Source: an uncultured Collinsella sp. (GTDB lineage Bacteria; Actinomycetota; Coriobacteriia; Coriobacteriales; Coriobacteriaceae). Taken from it: DNA of 28,523 nt. A program made the position numbers and the translations under genes. The notes beneath the pieces are model-generated. The model was not told where the DNA came from. It did no database searches and saw only the letters and a program-made list of their open reading frames with translations. The stretch lies in assembly GCA_900542555.1 (NCBI GenBank), contig UQNU01000027.1, forward strand, positions 1 to 28,523, given 5' to 3'. Shown here piece after piece: positions 7,285 through 14,933 of this stretch (positions are counted from its first letter, which is position 1; the number at the start of each line of letters is the position of its first letter).

Positions 7285-9828
7285 GTGTCTGATCAACAAC
7301 AAGAAAACGAAATAACGACGACGCAAACGGCTCCCGCTGCACCGGTTACGTCGGACCAGGCCGTGGTGCCCGCGCCGGCGCAGGCCTCGGCTCCCGAGGC
7401 GCCTAAGGCCGCCACGTCCACCACGTCCACTGCTATCGAGGAGGCTGCACCCGCTAAGCCCAAGCGCACGCGTCGTGTGGCCAAGCCTGCTGCGGACGGC
7501 GAGGAGGCTACAAAGCCCAAGCGTCGCACGACGCGCACCACGCGCGCGAAGCGGCCCGTTGCCACCGATGCTTCGGCCCCCATTTCCGATGAGGTCGCGC
7601 AGGCCCGTGCACTGGCGCAGATTAGCGAGGCCCAGGTTGTGCGTGCCCGCCGTCGCGCTGCCGAGCGCGAGGCCGCGGCATTGACTGAGCTCGCTGCGCC
7701 GGTCGCCCCCGAGACTCCTGCTGCCGAGCAGTCGGCCGAGAAGCCGGCACCGCGCACGCGTCGCCGTGCGGCAGCCAAGACGCAGCAGCCCGCTGAGCAA
7801 TCGACTCCCGAGGTCGCTGAAGCTCCGGCTCGTTCTGCGGCAGGGGAGGACGCTTCCCCCGTTGAGCCCGTTGTGCCCGCTGAGGCCAACGAGGTTCCCG
7901 CCGTTGATCCCGCTCTGCGCCCGCATCGTCGCGGCCGCAAGCCCAAGGCGTTTGTTGAGGCCGAGAAAGCCGCTGCCGCAGCTGCTGCTGCTCAGAACGC
8001 AGCGGTGACGGCCGAGCCCGCGGCCACGGCCGACGCCCCGGTCCAGGACGCTCCGTCCACCGAGGTTCCCGCATCTGCCGATGCCGAGCCCGCCGATGTC
8101 CGCCTCGGCCGTAGCCGTCGCACCGCGGCAAAGCGCTCGACGAAGGCGAAGGCTAAAGCCGACGCCAAGCCCGTCGACGACAAGTCCTCCGAGGCAACCG
8201 CCGATGCCGCTTCCGAGGTCGAGAATGCCGATCAGCCGGCGACTGATAAGCCCAAGCGTACGCGCAAGAAGTCCGCAAAGGCCAAGGTTGCTGAGCAGCA
8301 GGGCGACGCCGATTCCGGCACCCATGCCAACGCCGACGCCAAGTCAGAGGGCGAGGCCCCATCCGGCACCGATGCGCCGTCAGCCGCGGCTGCCGGGGGC
8401 GTCGAGAACGAAGAGGGCGCCCGCCCCAACCGTCGTCAGCACAAGCGCAACGACGATCGCAACGACCGCAAGGACGATCGCAACAACGACCGCCGCAGCC
8501 GTCAGCGCGACCGCAAGCAGCGCAACAAGGAGCGCAACGCCGCCCCCACCGAACCGACGCTTTCGCGCGAGGAGCTTGCGGCCATGAAGGTCGCCGAGCT
8601 GCGCGAGAAGGCAAAAGAGTTCGAGATCGAGACGACCGGCAAAAAGAAGGCCGAGCTCGTCGAGGAGATCTACACGACCGCCGCGAAGGCCGAGGGCTTC
8701 CGCGATATTAAGGGCATCCTGCAGATTCGTCCGGACAGCTCCGGTATCATCCACGCCCACGGTTACATGAAGTCCAACGAGGACGCCTTCGTTCCCGCTT
8801 ACCTCGTCCGCTCCGCGCGCCTGCGCACGGGCGATGTCATCGAGGGCTCACTGCGCCCCTCGCGCGGCGGCGACAAGCGCGCCAGCCTCGCCAAGATCAC
8901 GACTGTTAACGGCATGGATCCCGAGCAGATCCGCAACCGCCCCAAGTTCGGCGACCTTACCCCGGTCTATCCCAACGAGCCGCTGCGTATGGAGCACGGC
9001 AAGGATTCCATTACCGGTCGCGCCATCGACATCGTGTCGCCGATCGGCAAGGGCCAGCGTGGCCTGATCGTGTCGCCGCCCAAGGCCGGCAAGACAACGA
9101 TCCTTAAGAAGATCTGCCAGTCCATCTCGATCAACAACCCCGAGGTGCACCTCATTTGCCTGCTCGTCGACGAGCGTCCTGAAGAGGTCACCGATATGCA
9201 GCGCTCCATTAAGGGCGAGGTCGTGGCCTCGACCTTCGATATGCCTGCCGACAACCACACCCGCGTGGCAGAGCTCGTCATCGAGCGCGCCAAGCGCATC
9301 GTGGAGCTGGGCGGCGATGTCGTGGTGGTGCTCGACTCCATCACACGTCTTGCCCGCGCCTACAACCTGGCGGCACCCGCCTCGGGTCGTATCCTTTCGG
9401 GCGGCGTTGATTCGGCGGCCCTCTACCCGCCCAAGCGTTTCCTGGGTGCAGCCCGCAATATCGAAAACGGCGGCTCGCTCACTATCCTCGCCTCTGCCCT
9501 CATCGACACCGGCTCCAAGATGGACGAGGTCATCTTTGAGGAGTTCAAGGGCACCGGCAACATGGAGCTCAAGCTCGACCGCGATCTTGCCGACCGCCGC
9601 ATCTTCCCGGCTATCGACCCCGTTGCTTCCGGTACGCGCAACGAGGACCTGCTGGTCGACGAACAGATGCGCCCGTTTGTCTTTGGCCTGCGTCGCATTC
9701 TCGCCGGCATGAACAACACCGAGCGCGCGGCGGCGTCGTTCATTAAGGGCCTTAAGGGCACCAACACCAACCAGGAGTTTCTGGTGCGTTCGGCCAAAAA
9801 ACACAGCGACTACGAGCAGACGTTTTAG
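7285..9828 (+). CDS. rho: Transcription termination factor Rho with long basic N-terminal extension
   Basis: Hexameric RNA-dependent ATPase that terminates transcription. The conserved part is in the C-terminal half: Rho_N helix domain from about residue 426 (LSREELAAMKVAELREKAKE), the RNA-binding cold-shock-like domain (about 473-545), Walker A SPPKAGKTT with Lys603, DERPEEVTDM, and Walker B VVVVLDSITR with Asp684. At 847 aa it is about twice the 419 aa of E. coli Rho. Residues 1-425 are a low-complexity Ala/Pro/Lys/Arg/Glu region with AT-hook-like patches (RRGRKPK, PKRTRR) and an Arg/Asp/Asn-rich run before Rho_N. Such extensions are known in actinobacteria. The start is GTG 7285; an in-frame TGA lies 12 bases upstream and the ribosome site is weak, which leaves room for translational or autogenous control. 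Confidence 0.96.
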   Translation: MSDQQQENEITTTQTAPAAPVTSDQAVVPAPAQASAPEAPKAATSTTSTAIEEAAPAKPKRTRRVAKPAADGEEATKPKRRTTRTTRAKRPVATDASAPISDEVAQARALAQISEAQVVRARRRAAEREAAALTELAAPVAPETPAAEQSAEKPAPRTRRRAAAKTQQPAEQSTPEVAEAPARSAAGEDASPVEPVVPAEANEVPAVDPALRPHRRGRKPKAFVEAEKAAAAAAAAQNAAVTAEPAATADAPVQDAPSTEVPASADAEPADVRLGRSRRTAAKRSTKAKAKADAKPVDDKSSEATADAASEVENADQPATDKPKRTRKKSAKAKVAEQQGDADSGTHANADAKSEGEAPSGTDAPSAAAAGGVENEEGARPNRRQHKRNDDRNDRKDDRNNDRRSRQRDRKQRNKERNAAPTEPTLSREELAAMKVAELREKAKEFEIETTGKKKAELVEEIYTTAAKAEGFRDIKGILQIRPDSSGIIHAHGYMKSNEDAFVPAYLVRSARLRTGDVIEGSLRPSRGGDKRASLAKITTVNGMDPEQIRNRPKFGDLTPVYPNEPLRMEHGKDSITGRAIDIVSPIGKGQRGLIVSPPKAGKTTILKKICQSISINNPEVHLICLLVDERPEEVTDMQRSIKGEVVASTFDMPADNHTRVAELVIERAKRIVELGGDVVVVLDSITRLARAYNLAAPASGRILSGGVDSAALYPPKRFLGAARNIENGGSLTILASALIDTGSKMDEVIFEEFKGTGNMELKLDRDLADRRIFPAIDPVASGTRNEDLLVDEQMRPFVFGLRRILAGMNNTERAAASFIKGLKGTNTNQEFLVRSAKKHSDYEQTF

Positions 9829-9869
9829 ACCATAAACTGCACGCTTTATCGCCATAAGAACGGGCAATC

Positions 9870-9900
9870 GGGCCGGGGTTTATGCCCCGGCCCTTTCTTT
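9870..9900 (+). terminator. Rho-independent terminator of rho
   Basis: GGGCCGGGG (9870-9878) pairs perfectly with CCCCGGCCC (9885-9893) around TTTATG, followed by TTTCTTT. An outer inverted repeat (CGCCATAA-type words on both sides) could extend it into a larger cruciform. Confidence 0.92.
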
Positions 9901-9977
9901 ATGGCGCCACTCGGCAACATTTTTTGACCTTATGACCGACAAGCAGCAGTTTTCGAGCCACAATCCGGCCTCATCGC

Positions 9978-10006
9978 TTGCAATCGGAGGGTCGGTTTCG
10001 CATAAT
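9978..10006 (+). promoter_or_regulatory. Candidate promoter of the membrane protein/VanZ-like operon
   Basis: TTGCAA at 9978-9983 and CATAAT at 10001-10006 are separated by 17 bp. The leader to the ATG at 10144 would be about 130 bases. The rest of the 9901-10143 gap shows no gene. Confidence 0.5.
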
Positions 10007-10143
10007 AACTTTTAAGCTTCGCGACGGAAAACGCAGATGAAACGAACCATATACCGTTGCTTTGGGACGCATGTCCCGCTTCATCTTCTCTCGCGCAGCC
10101 AACTAAATGATGCGATTTGGGTGCTGGAAGATGGGGAGAGCTC

Positions 10144-11595
10144 ATGGCTTCTTCTGATGCAACACAACGAGCAGTCCTTGCCGGACTTTCCTGCGGGATC
10201 GGCCTTGCCGCCCCCGTGGTGATGTATGCTGCGACGTTGCCGTTCTCGTCGGTTAATGAGACGGTTGTCGCGGGCGCGGTTCCCTTTGCCGTTGGTGCGG
10301 TGGCGGGCGTGGGTATCTACGCTGCCTCGCTGGGCATCTCCGAGTATCGTGCCGAGCACGATGGCCGCCTGTTTGAGCCCGATGCTGTGGGCGGTGCCGC
10401 TCAGTTTGGCCGGACCCACAGCGAGTTCAAGACCGCCTCGATTCCCGCGCAGCAGCAGGGGGCGGCACCTCAGCCTGCGGTCCCGGCCGACCAGGCCAAT
10501 GCCGCACAGCCCTCTTCCGCATTTCTCTCCGGCCTGACCGGTGCGTTCCAGCACCGTCACGCCGACGATGGCGTTCCCACCATCGCGCGCGCGGCCAACG
10601 CCATGGATGAGGCCGACGCCTGGTCTATGATTGACAGTATGCTCGATGACGATTCCCCGGTCAGCTGCGATCCCGCGCGTTCGCGCGATGTCTACCAGGT
10701 CGCAATCGACGAGCTCACCAACGGTGGAAAGACCGGTTCTTACAATCGCGATGACATCGCCGCTGCCGCACGCGCCGTCTCGGGCTCTCAAGCCGCCCCT
10801 GCGGGTAGCACCGCTGCCTTCGTGGCGCTTGTGGCCAACGCCGCCAACAATGCCGCCTATAACGGCGCGTCGTCAGCTGCATACACCTCTGCCGCGGCTG
10901 CCGCTTCGACCGGCCAGCAGAGCGCGGCTCAGCCGGCTCCTGCTGCCGATCCCTTTGCCGATGAGCCCCTGGCTGTCGACGAGGAGACCGTCGCCGCTCG
11001 CCGTGCTGCCGAAAGCTCGCTTTGGGGGGCTTCGGCCCAAATGCAGGCCGCGGAGGCGGCGCCGTACAACGCCAAACTCGCCAGCATGCCCATCATTTCC
11101 GACGCCAAGGGTGTGGATCTCGCCGATCTGGACGAGCCCGCCGCCATCACTGCCTCTATTGATACCCAGAATCGCGTAGATACCGACAGTCTCCCCGATG
11201 CCTCTCTTGAGGAAGATATCCCCATGGCCGATTATTCGGGCCACGAGGACATGTGGGCCGCCGCCATGGCGATCATGGCCGAGGCTGCCGAGCCCGCCCC
11301 CGTGGCGGTGCCCACGCCTGCAGCCTCACCTGTCTCGGTTGCTCCCGTCTATGTCGGCCGCCACAGCTCCGTGCTTCCCGAGGACACCGCGCGTATCTCG
11401 CGCGAGGGTATCGAGCGTGTCGAGGCTATCGCTGCCGGCGTTATGGAAAACCGTCGCCATGAGCGCGTCAATCAGATTCTCGAGGAAGAGATCAACCGTC
11501 TGGAGTCTGCGGCCGTCAAGCGCACGGGCCGTGCCTATCTGAGCGTTATCGAAGGCGGTACCGCCAGCTTTACGCCGCTGCGCGCGGAGGCATAA
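10144..11595 (+). CDS. Ala-rich membrane protein of unknown function
   Basis: Function not recognised. The 483-aa product has two predicted N-terminal membrane helices (about residues 9-30 and 40-64), then a long Ala/Pro/Asp-rich region of low complexity. It ends in a charged helical stretch (about 420-470, HERVNQILEEEINRLESAA) that may form a coiled coil, then a short ordered tail. The layout suggests a membrane-anchored protein with a large cytoplasmic or extracellular disordered arm; orientation is unclear. Start ATG 10144 has GGGGAG about 6 bases upstream, so I prefer it to the in-frame TTG at 10117. The VanZ-like gene begins 8 bases after its stop, so the two are almost certainly cotranscribed. 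Confidence 0.8.
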   Translation: MASSDATQRAVLAGLSCGIGLAAPVVMYAATLPFSSVNETVVAGAVPFAVGAVAGVGIYAASLGISEYRAEHDGRLFEPDAVGGAAQFGRTHSEFKTASIPAQQQGAAPQPAVPADQANAAQPSSAFLSGLTGAFQHRHADDGVPTIARAANAMDEADAWSMIDSMLDDDSPVSCDPARSRDVYQVAIDELTNGGKTGSYNRDDIAAAARAVSGSQAAPAGSTAAFVALVANAANNAAYNGASSAAYTSAAAAASTGQQSAAQPAPAADPFADEPLAVDEETVAARRAAESSLWGASAQMQAAEAAPYNAKLASMPIISDAKGVDLADLDEPAAITASIDTQNRVDTDSLPDASLEEDIPMADYSGHEDMWAAAMAIMAEAAEPAPVAVPTPAASPVSVAPVYVGRHSSVLPEDTARISREGIERVEAIAAGVMENRRHERVNQILEEEINRLESAAVKRTGRAYLSVIEGGTASFTPLRAEA

Positions 11596-11602
11596 TTGCC
11601 GC

Positions 11603-12052
11603 ATGGTTAAGGTCGATCGAAAATGGGCGCTTGCCGCCTGCGCCATGGTGCTCGTCATTTGGGGCAATTCGCTGGTTCCCGGTACAGGCTCTGGTTCGTT
11701 GAGCCTGTCGATCATGGAATCCATTCGCGGCTTTTTGCAGGCCCTGGGACTTTCATACGATTGGGTCACCAACTTCGTCGTGCGCAAGTGCGCTCATTTT
11801 ACCGAGTACATGGTGCTTGGCATTTTGGCGACGCACACCTTTGACCTCGAAGGCCGGCGCACGTTTGATGTGCTGCTGCCCACGGCGGTGTTCTTGATGC
11901 TCGTTCCCTCTATCGACGAGACGATTCAACTTTTTGTGCCCGGTCGCGCCGGCATGATTACCGATGTGATGATTGACTGCTGCGGGGCGACGACAGGCGT
12001 CGTGCTCCGATATCTCTTATGGTCGCTGATGTACACCAAAAAGGCCGCCTAG
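11603..12052 (+). CDS. VanZ-like family membrane protein
   Basis: A 149-aa integral membrane protein with about four hydrophobic segments and the VanZ-family motifs RKCAHFTEYMVLG and SIDETIQLFVPGRAGMITDVMID. VanZ gives low-level teicoplanin resistance in enterococci, but most family members have no assigned role and nothing here suggests a van cluster. The ribosome site (GGAGG at 11586-11590) lies inside the end of the upstream gene, 8 bases of spacer separate the two, and translation is probably coupled. The stop codon is inside the left arm of the terminator at 12041-12080. Confidence 0.85.
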   Translation: MVKVDRKWALAACAMVLVIWGNSLVPGTGSGSLSLSIMESIRGFLQALGLSYDWVTNFVVRKCAHFTEYMVLGILATHTFDLEGRRTFDVLLPTAVFLMLVPSIDETIQLFVPGRAGMITDVMIDCCGATTGVVLRYLLWSLMYTKKAA

Positions 12053-12080
12053 GACGTTTTGCTTGGTCCTAGGCGGCCTT
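12041..12080. terminator. Bidirectional terminator between the VanZ-like and ROK genes
   Basis: A perfect 15-bp stem (12041-12055 with 12066-12080) has a 10-base loop. On the minus strand it is followed by a T run (CCTTTTTTGG), serving the ROK gene; the plus-strand tail is weak. The TAG stop of the VanZ-like gene (12050-12052) is part of the stem. Confidence 0.85.
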
Positions 12081-12166
12081 GTGCGTTTGAGGGCTCCTGC
12101 TGGGCGTGACGGCGTTGTCCGTGCGTTTTGCGAGTTTGGATACGCTGCGCCCCGCTGATGTGTCCT

Positions 12167-13057
12167 TTACTGGAGCGCTTGTGCGCCCAGGGCCAGGCAG
12201 CCCATGATGCCCTGTTTGCCCTCGAGGCTGTTGTTGACAATGTAGGTATCGATGTCGTTGACCTCGGGCGTGACGATATAGCCGTTGAGCATCTCGGCGC
12301 ACTTTTTGCGTGCGAGCGGCACGATGGGGGTGTGGTCGGCCACGCCGCCGCCGATGATGATCTTTTGCGGCGCGTAGCACAGCGTGTAGGTCATGAGCGC
12401 CTGTGCCAGATAGCCTGCGAGCAGGTCCATGGCCTCCGGGTCATCGGCCATGTCTCCGGCGCTCTTGCCATCCCAGCGCTTTTTAACGCCGGGGCCGGCG
12501 ATGAGGCCCTCGAGGCAGTTGTCATGGAAGGGGCAAGCGCTATGCTCGCCAATGGTGTCGCGCGGGTCGCGCGTGACCAGGATGTGGCCGGCCTCGGGAT
12601 GCATCATGCCGTGTACGAGCTTACCGCCCGAGAGCACGCCGGCGCCCACACCGGTGCCGATGGTCAGGTAGACCACGTCCGTGAGGCCCTGGGCGCAACC
12701 AAAGGTGACCTCGCCCAGGCAGGCAACGTTGACGTCGGTGTCGTAGCCGCAGGGAATATTGAGCTCGTTTTGGATGGTTCCCAGCAGGTCGAAGTAGCGC
12801 CATGCCGTTTTGGGCGTCTCCAGGATCTTGCCGTATTGGGGTGAGGCGGGGTTGACTGCGGTGGGGCCAAAGGCGCCGATGCCCAGCGCGGCGATGCCCT
12901 TGTCGGCAAACCATGCATTGACGGCCTCAACGGTCTCCTGCGGGGTCGTGGTCGCGATCTGTTCACGCTCCAGGACCGTACCGTCTGCATAGCCCGTGGC
13001 GCAGACCATCTTGGTGCCGCCGGCCTCGAGCGCTCCGATAAGCTGCTGTTCTGCCAT
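12167..13057 (-). CDS. ROK-family sugar kinase, probably fructokinase
   Basis: Phosphorylates a hexose with ATP, most likely fructose to fructose-6-phosphate. The 296-aa product starts MAEQQLIGALEAGGTKMVCATG, with the ATP-binding pattern GALEAGGTK typical of the bacterial fructokinase branch of ROK proteins. A YDTDVN segment supplies the catalytic Asp (about 108), followed by LTIGTGVGAG. A zinc site is visible as HPEAGH (153-158) with Cys175-x2-His178-x2-Cys181, the C-P-F-H spacing of fructokinases. ATG 13057 has GAGAGGA upstream; the longer in-frame start at 13114 would overlap the promoter region. No helix-turn-helix domain is present, so it is a kinase, not a ROK repressor. Glucokinase or mannokinase activity is possible. 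Confidence 0.88.
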   Translation of the reverse strand: MAEQQLIGALEAGGTKMVCATGYADGTVLEREQIATTTPQETVEAVNAWFADKGIAALGIGAFGPTAVNPASPQYGKILETPKTAWRYFDLLGTIQNELNIPCGYDTDVNVACLGEVTFGCAQGLTDVVYLTIGTGVGAGVLSGGKLVHGMMHPEAGHILVTRDPRDTIGEHSACPFHDNCLEGLIAGPGVKKRWDGKSAGDMADDPEAMDLLAGYLAQALMTYTLCYAPQKIIIGGGVADHTPIVPLARKKCAEMLNGYIVTPEVNDIDTYIVNNSLEGKQGIMGCLALGAQALQ

Positions 13058-13095
13058 AGTATTCCTCTCTCTGGGACGAGTTGCTCCGTGACTAA

Positions 13096-13123
13096 AGTAT
13101 AGGGCTCTAACCAAATTAAGGAA
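13096..13123 (-). promoter_or_regulatory. Candidate promoter of the ROK kinase
   Basis: On the minus strand, TTCCTT (13118-13123) and TATACT (13096-13101) are spaced by 16 bp, about 40 bases before the chosen start. The -10 is good and the -35 weak. Confidence 0.4.
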
Positions 13124-13131
13124 GCGCTATA

Positions 13132-13172
13132 AAAGAAGCCTCGCAGCGCGGCGGGCGGTGCGAGACTTCTTT
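13132..13172 (-). terminator. Rho-independent terminator of the aminotransferase gene
   Basis: AAAGAAG-C-CTCGCA (13132-13145) pairs with TGCGAG-A-CTTCTTT (13159-13172) with one internal mismatch. A short T-rich tail follows on the minus strand. It lies 26 bases past the aminotransferase stop. Confidence 0.75.
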
Positions 13173-13197
13173 GGTTTCTTTAGTTGCCGGGCCGTCC

Positions 13198-14379
13198 TTA
13201 CCCGCGCGGCTTGATTTTATCACGTAGCGACTTGAGGTTCTCCAGTGCCGCGTTAAGCGTCTCGTCTCGCTTGGCAAAGTGGAAACGAATCAGATGGTTG
13301 ACGGGCTCGCGGAAGAAGCTCGAGCCGGGCACGGCGCCCACGCCCACCTTAGACGCGAGGTCCTCGCAGAATTCGAGGTCGCTGTCATAGCCAAACTCAG
13401 AGATGTCCATCATGACGTAGTAGGCGCCCTGCGGCACGTTATGCTCAAGACCGATGCTGTCGAGTCCCTGGCAGAACAAATCGCGTTTGGCGGTGTAGAG
13501 GTCGAGGACCTCATCGTAATAGCTGTCGTCGAAGTTGAGGGCGGTGACGACGGCTTCCTGCAGGGGAGCGGCGGCACCCACGGTGAGAAAGTCGTGGACC
13601 TTCTTGATGCGCTCGGTGATCTGGGCCGGGGCAATGGTGTAGCCCAGACGCCAGCCGGTGATGGAGTACGTCTTGGACAGCGAACTGCAGCTGATAGTGC
13701 GTTCGAACATGCCGGGCAGGGTGGCCATATAGACGTGCTCGTGGGGCGCATAGACGATGTGCTCGTACACCTCGTCGGTGATGCAGTAGGCGTCGTATTT
13801 TTTGCAGAGGTCGGCGATAAAGGTGAGCTCCTCGCGCGTAAAGACCTTGCCGCAAGGGTTGGAAGGGTTGCACAGGACAATGGCCTTGGGGTCGTTGTCG
13901 CGGAAGGCCGCCTCGAGCGTCTCGCGGTCAAAGTCGAATGTGGGCGGGTTGAGCGGCACGTAGATGGGCTCGGCACCCGAAAGGATCGTGTCGGCGCCGT
14001 AGTTCTCGTAGAACGGAGAGAAGATGACGACCTTGTCGCCGGGGTTCGTGACCGTCATCATGGCGGCCATCATGGCCTCGGTGGAGCCACAGGTGACCAC
14101 GATGTTCTCGTTGGGGTTGATCGGCATGCCCATAAAGTGCTCCTGCTTGGCGGCGAGCGCCTCGCGCATGGCCTGGGAGCCCCAAGTGATGGAGTACTGG
14201 TGATAGAGCGGCTTGGGGTCGGTCGCGATGGTGCTCAGGCTATTGAGCAGCTGCGCCGGGGGATCAAAGTCGGGGAAGCCCTGTGAGAGGTTGACGGCGC
14301 CGTACTTATTGGAGATGCGTGTCATGCGGCGAATGACCGAATCGGTAAATGTCGCCGTGCGATTGGAAAGTTCTTTCAT
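13198..14379 (-). CDS. Pyridoxal-phosphate aminotransferase, class I/II
   Basis: A 393-aa fold-type I aminotransferase. Recognisable features are NLSQGFPDFDPP near residue 30-41, the phosphate/PLP region CGSTEAMMAA (97-106), NPSNPCGKVF (171-180), TDEVYEH (201-207) and SSLSKTYSITGWRLGY with the PLP lysine at Lys236. The QGFPDF start is typical of the kynurenine/methionine/glutamine transaminase branch, so amino acid:2-oxo-acid transfer is likely, but the substrate cannot be fixed. ATG 14379 has AAAGGA upstream; an in-frame ATG at 14397 lies before that ribosome site. It stands alone on the minus strand, divergent from the tRNA operon. Confidence 0.92.
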   Translation of the reverse strand: MKELSNRTATFTDSVIRRMTRISNKYGAVNLSQGFPDFDPPAQLLNSLSTIATDPKPLYHQYSITWGSQAMREALAAKQEHFMGMPINPNENIVVTCGSTEAMMAAMMTVTNPGDKVVIFSPFYENYGADTILSGAEPIYVPLNPPTFDFDRETLEAAFRDNDPKAIVLCNPSNPCGKVFTREELTFIADLCKKYDAYCITDEVYEHIVYAPHEHVYMATLPGMFERTISCSSLSKTYSITGWRLGYTIAPAQITERIKKVHDFLTVGAAAPLQEAVVTALNFDDSYYDEVLDLYTAKRDLFCQGLDSIGLEHNVPQGAYYVMMDISEFGYDSDLEFCEDLASKVGVGAVPGSSFFREPVNHLIRFHFAKRDETLNAALENLKSLRDKIKPRG

Positions 14380-14488
14380 GGTTGTCCTTTCGAACATCGG
14401 GGTGGGGCAAGTTTACTCCTATGAAACCGGTGGGAAATGCTCGAAATGGATCCGAAAAACTCTTTTTAAAATTCTTGAAAATTGGGGC

Positions 14489-14517
14489 TTGCATCGCATG
14501 GCGTTCCTTGCAATAAT
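14489..14517 (+). promoter_or_regulatory. Promoter of the tRNA-His/tRNA-Lys operon
   Basis: TTGCAT (14489-14494) and AATAAT (14512-14517) have 17-bp spacing. A GC-rich stretch follows the -10, as is common for stable-RNA promoters. Predicted start is about 20 bases before the first tRNA. Confidence 0.7.
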
Positions 14518-14543
14518 AGTCGAGCGCGAAGCGCACAGGACAC

Positions 14544-14621
14544 GGTGGGTGTAGCTCAGTTGGCTAGAGCGACGGGTTGTGGTCCCGTAGGTCGAGGGTT
14601 CGAGTCCCTTTACCCACCCCA
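14544..14621 (+). tRNA. tRNA-His (anticodon GTG)
   Basis: A full cloverleaf: acceptor GTGGGTG (14545-14551) pairs with TACCCAC (14611-14617). The D arm is GCTC...GAGC, the anticodon loop TTGTGGT has GTG at 14579-14581, and the T arm is GAGGGTTCGAGTCCCTT. The extra G at 14544 faces C at 14618, the histidine identity element. CCA is encoded. Confidence 0.97.
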
Positions 14622-14643
14622 GTTCTTGCTTCGTGTTGATATC

Positions 14644-14719
14644 GGGTCGTTAGCTCAGTTGGTAGAGCAGGGGACTCTTAATCCCAAGGTCCAGGGTTCG
14701 ACCCCCTGACGGCCCACCA
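14644..14719 (+). tRNA. tRNA-Lys (anticodon CTT)
   Basis: Acceptor GGGTCGT pairs with ACGGCCC (one T-G wobble). The anticodon loop CTCTTAA has CTT at 14677-14679, the T loop is standard and CCA is encoded. The top pair of the anticodon stem (27:43) is G:A. It lies 22 bases after tRNA-His in the same transcript. Confidence 0.96.
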
Positions 14720-14729
14720 AAGCATGTTA

Positions 14730-14759
14730 GACGGTCAACGAAAGTTGGCCGTCTTTTTT
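14730..14759 (+). terminator. Rho-independent terminator of the tRNA operon
   Basis: GACGGTCAAC (14730-14739) pairs with GTTGGCCGTC (14744-14753), including one wobble, closed by a GAAA tetraloop and followed by six T's. Confidence 0.94.
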
Positions 14760-14815
14760 GTTGACCTCGTATGGGGTCGAACCCGAAAGGGCGCGGAGCT
14801 GAGTAATCTGCACCG

Positions 14816-14874
14816 TGATTCCCTTAGGGAAACACGGCTAAAGCTCCGTAGGCGTGTTCTCCTTAGGGGAATCA
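14816..14874. repeat. Imperfect inverted repeat in the tRNA-flavoprotein gap
   Basis: Arms 14816-14836 and 14853-14874 share TGATTCCC and AACACG with a few mismatches and one gap. CGGAGCT/AGCTCCG words nearby could form a competing stem. It may end the minus-strand flavoprotein transcript, though no T run follows. A T-arm-like word, GGTCGAACCC, lies just before it at about 14775-14784. No gene is seen in 14760-14933. Confidence 0.55.
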
Positions 14875-14933
14875 TGCTTACGGGGCTCGATGCATGTTGA
14901 GAAGTTGTGATCAAACTCAAAGTGAGAATCGAT

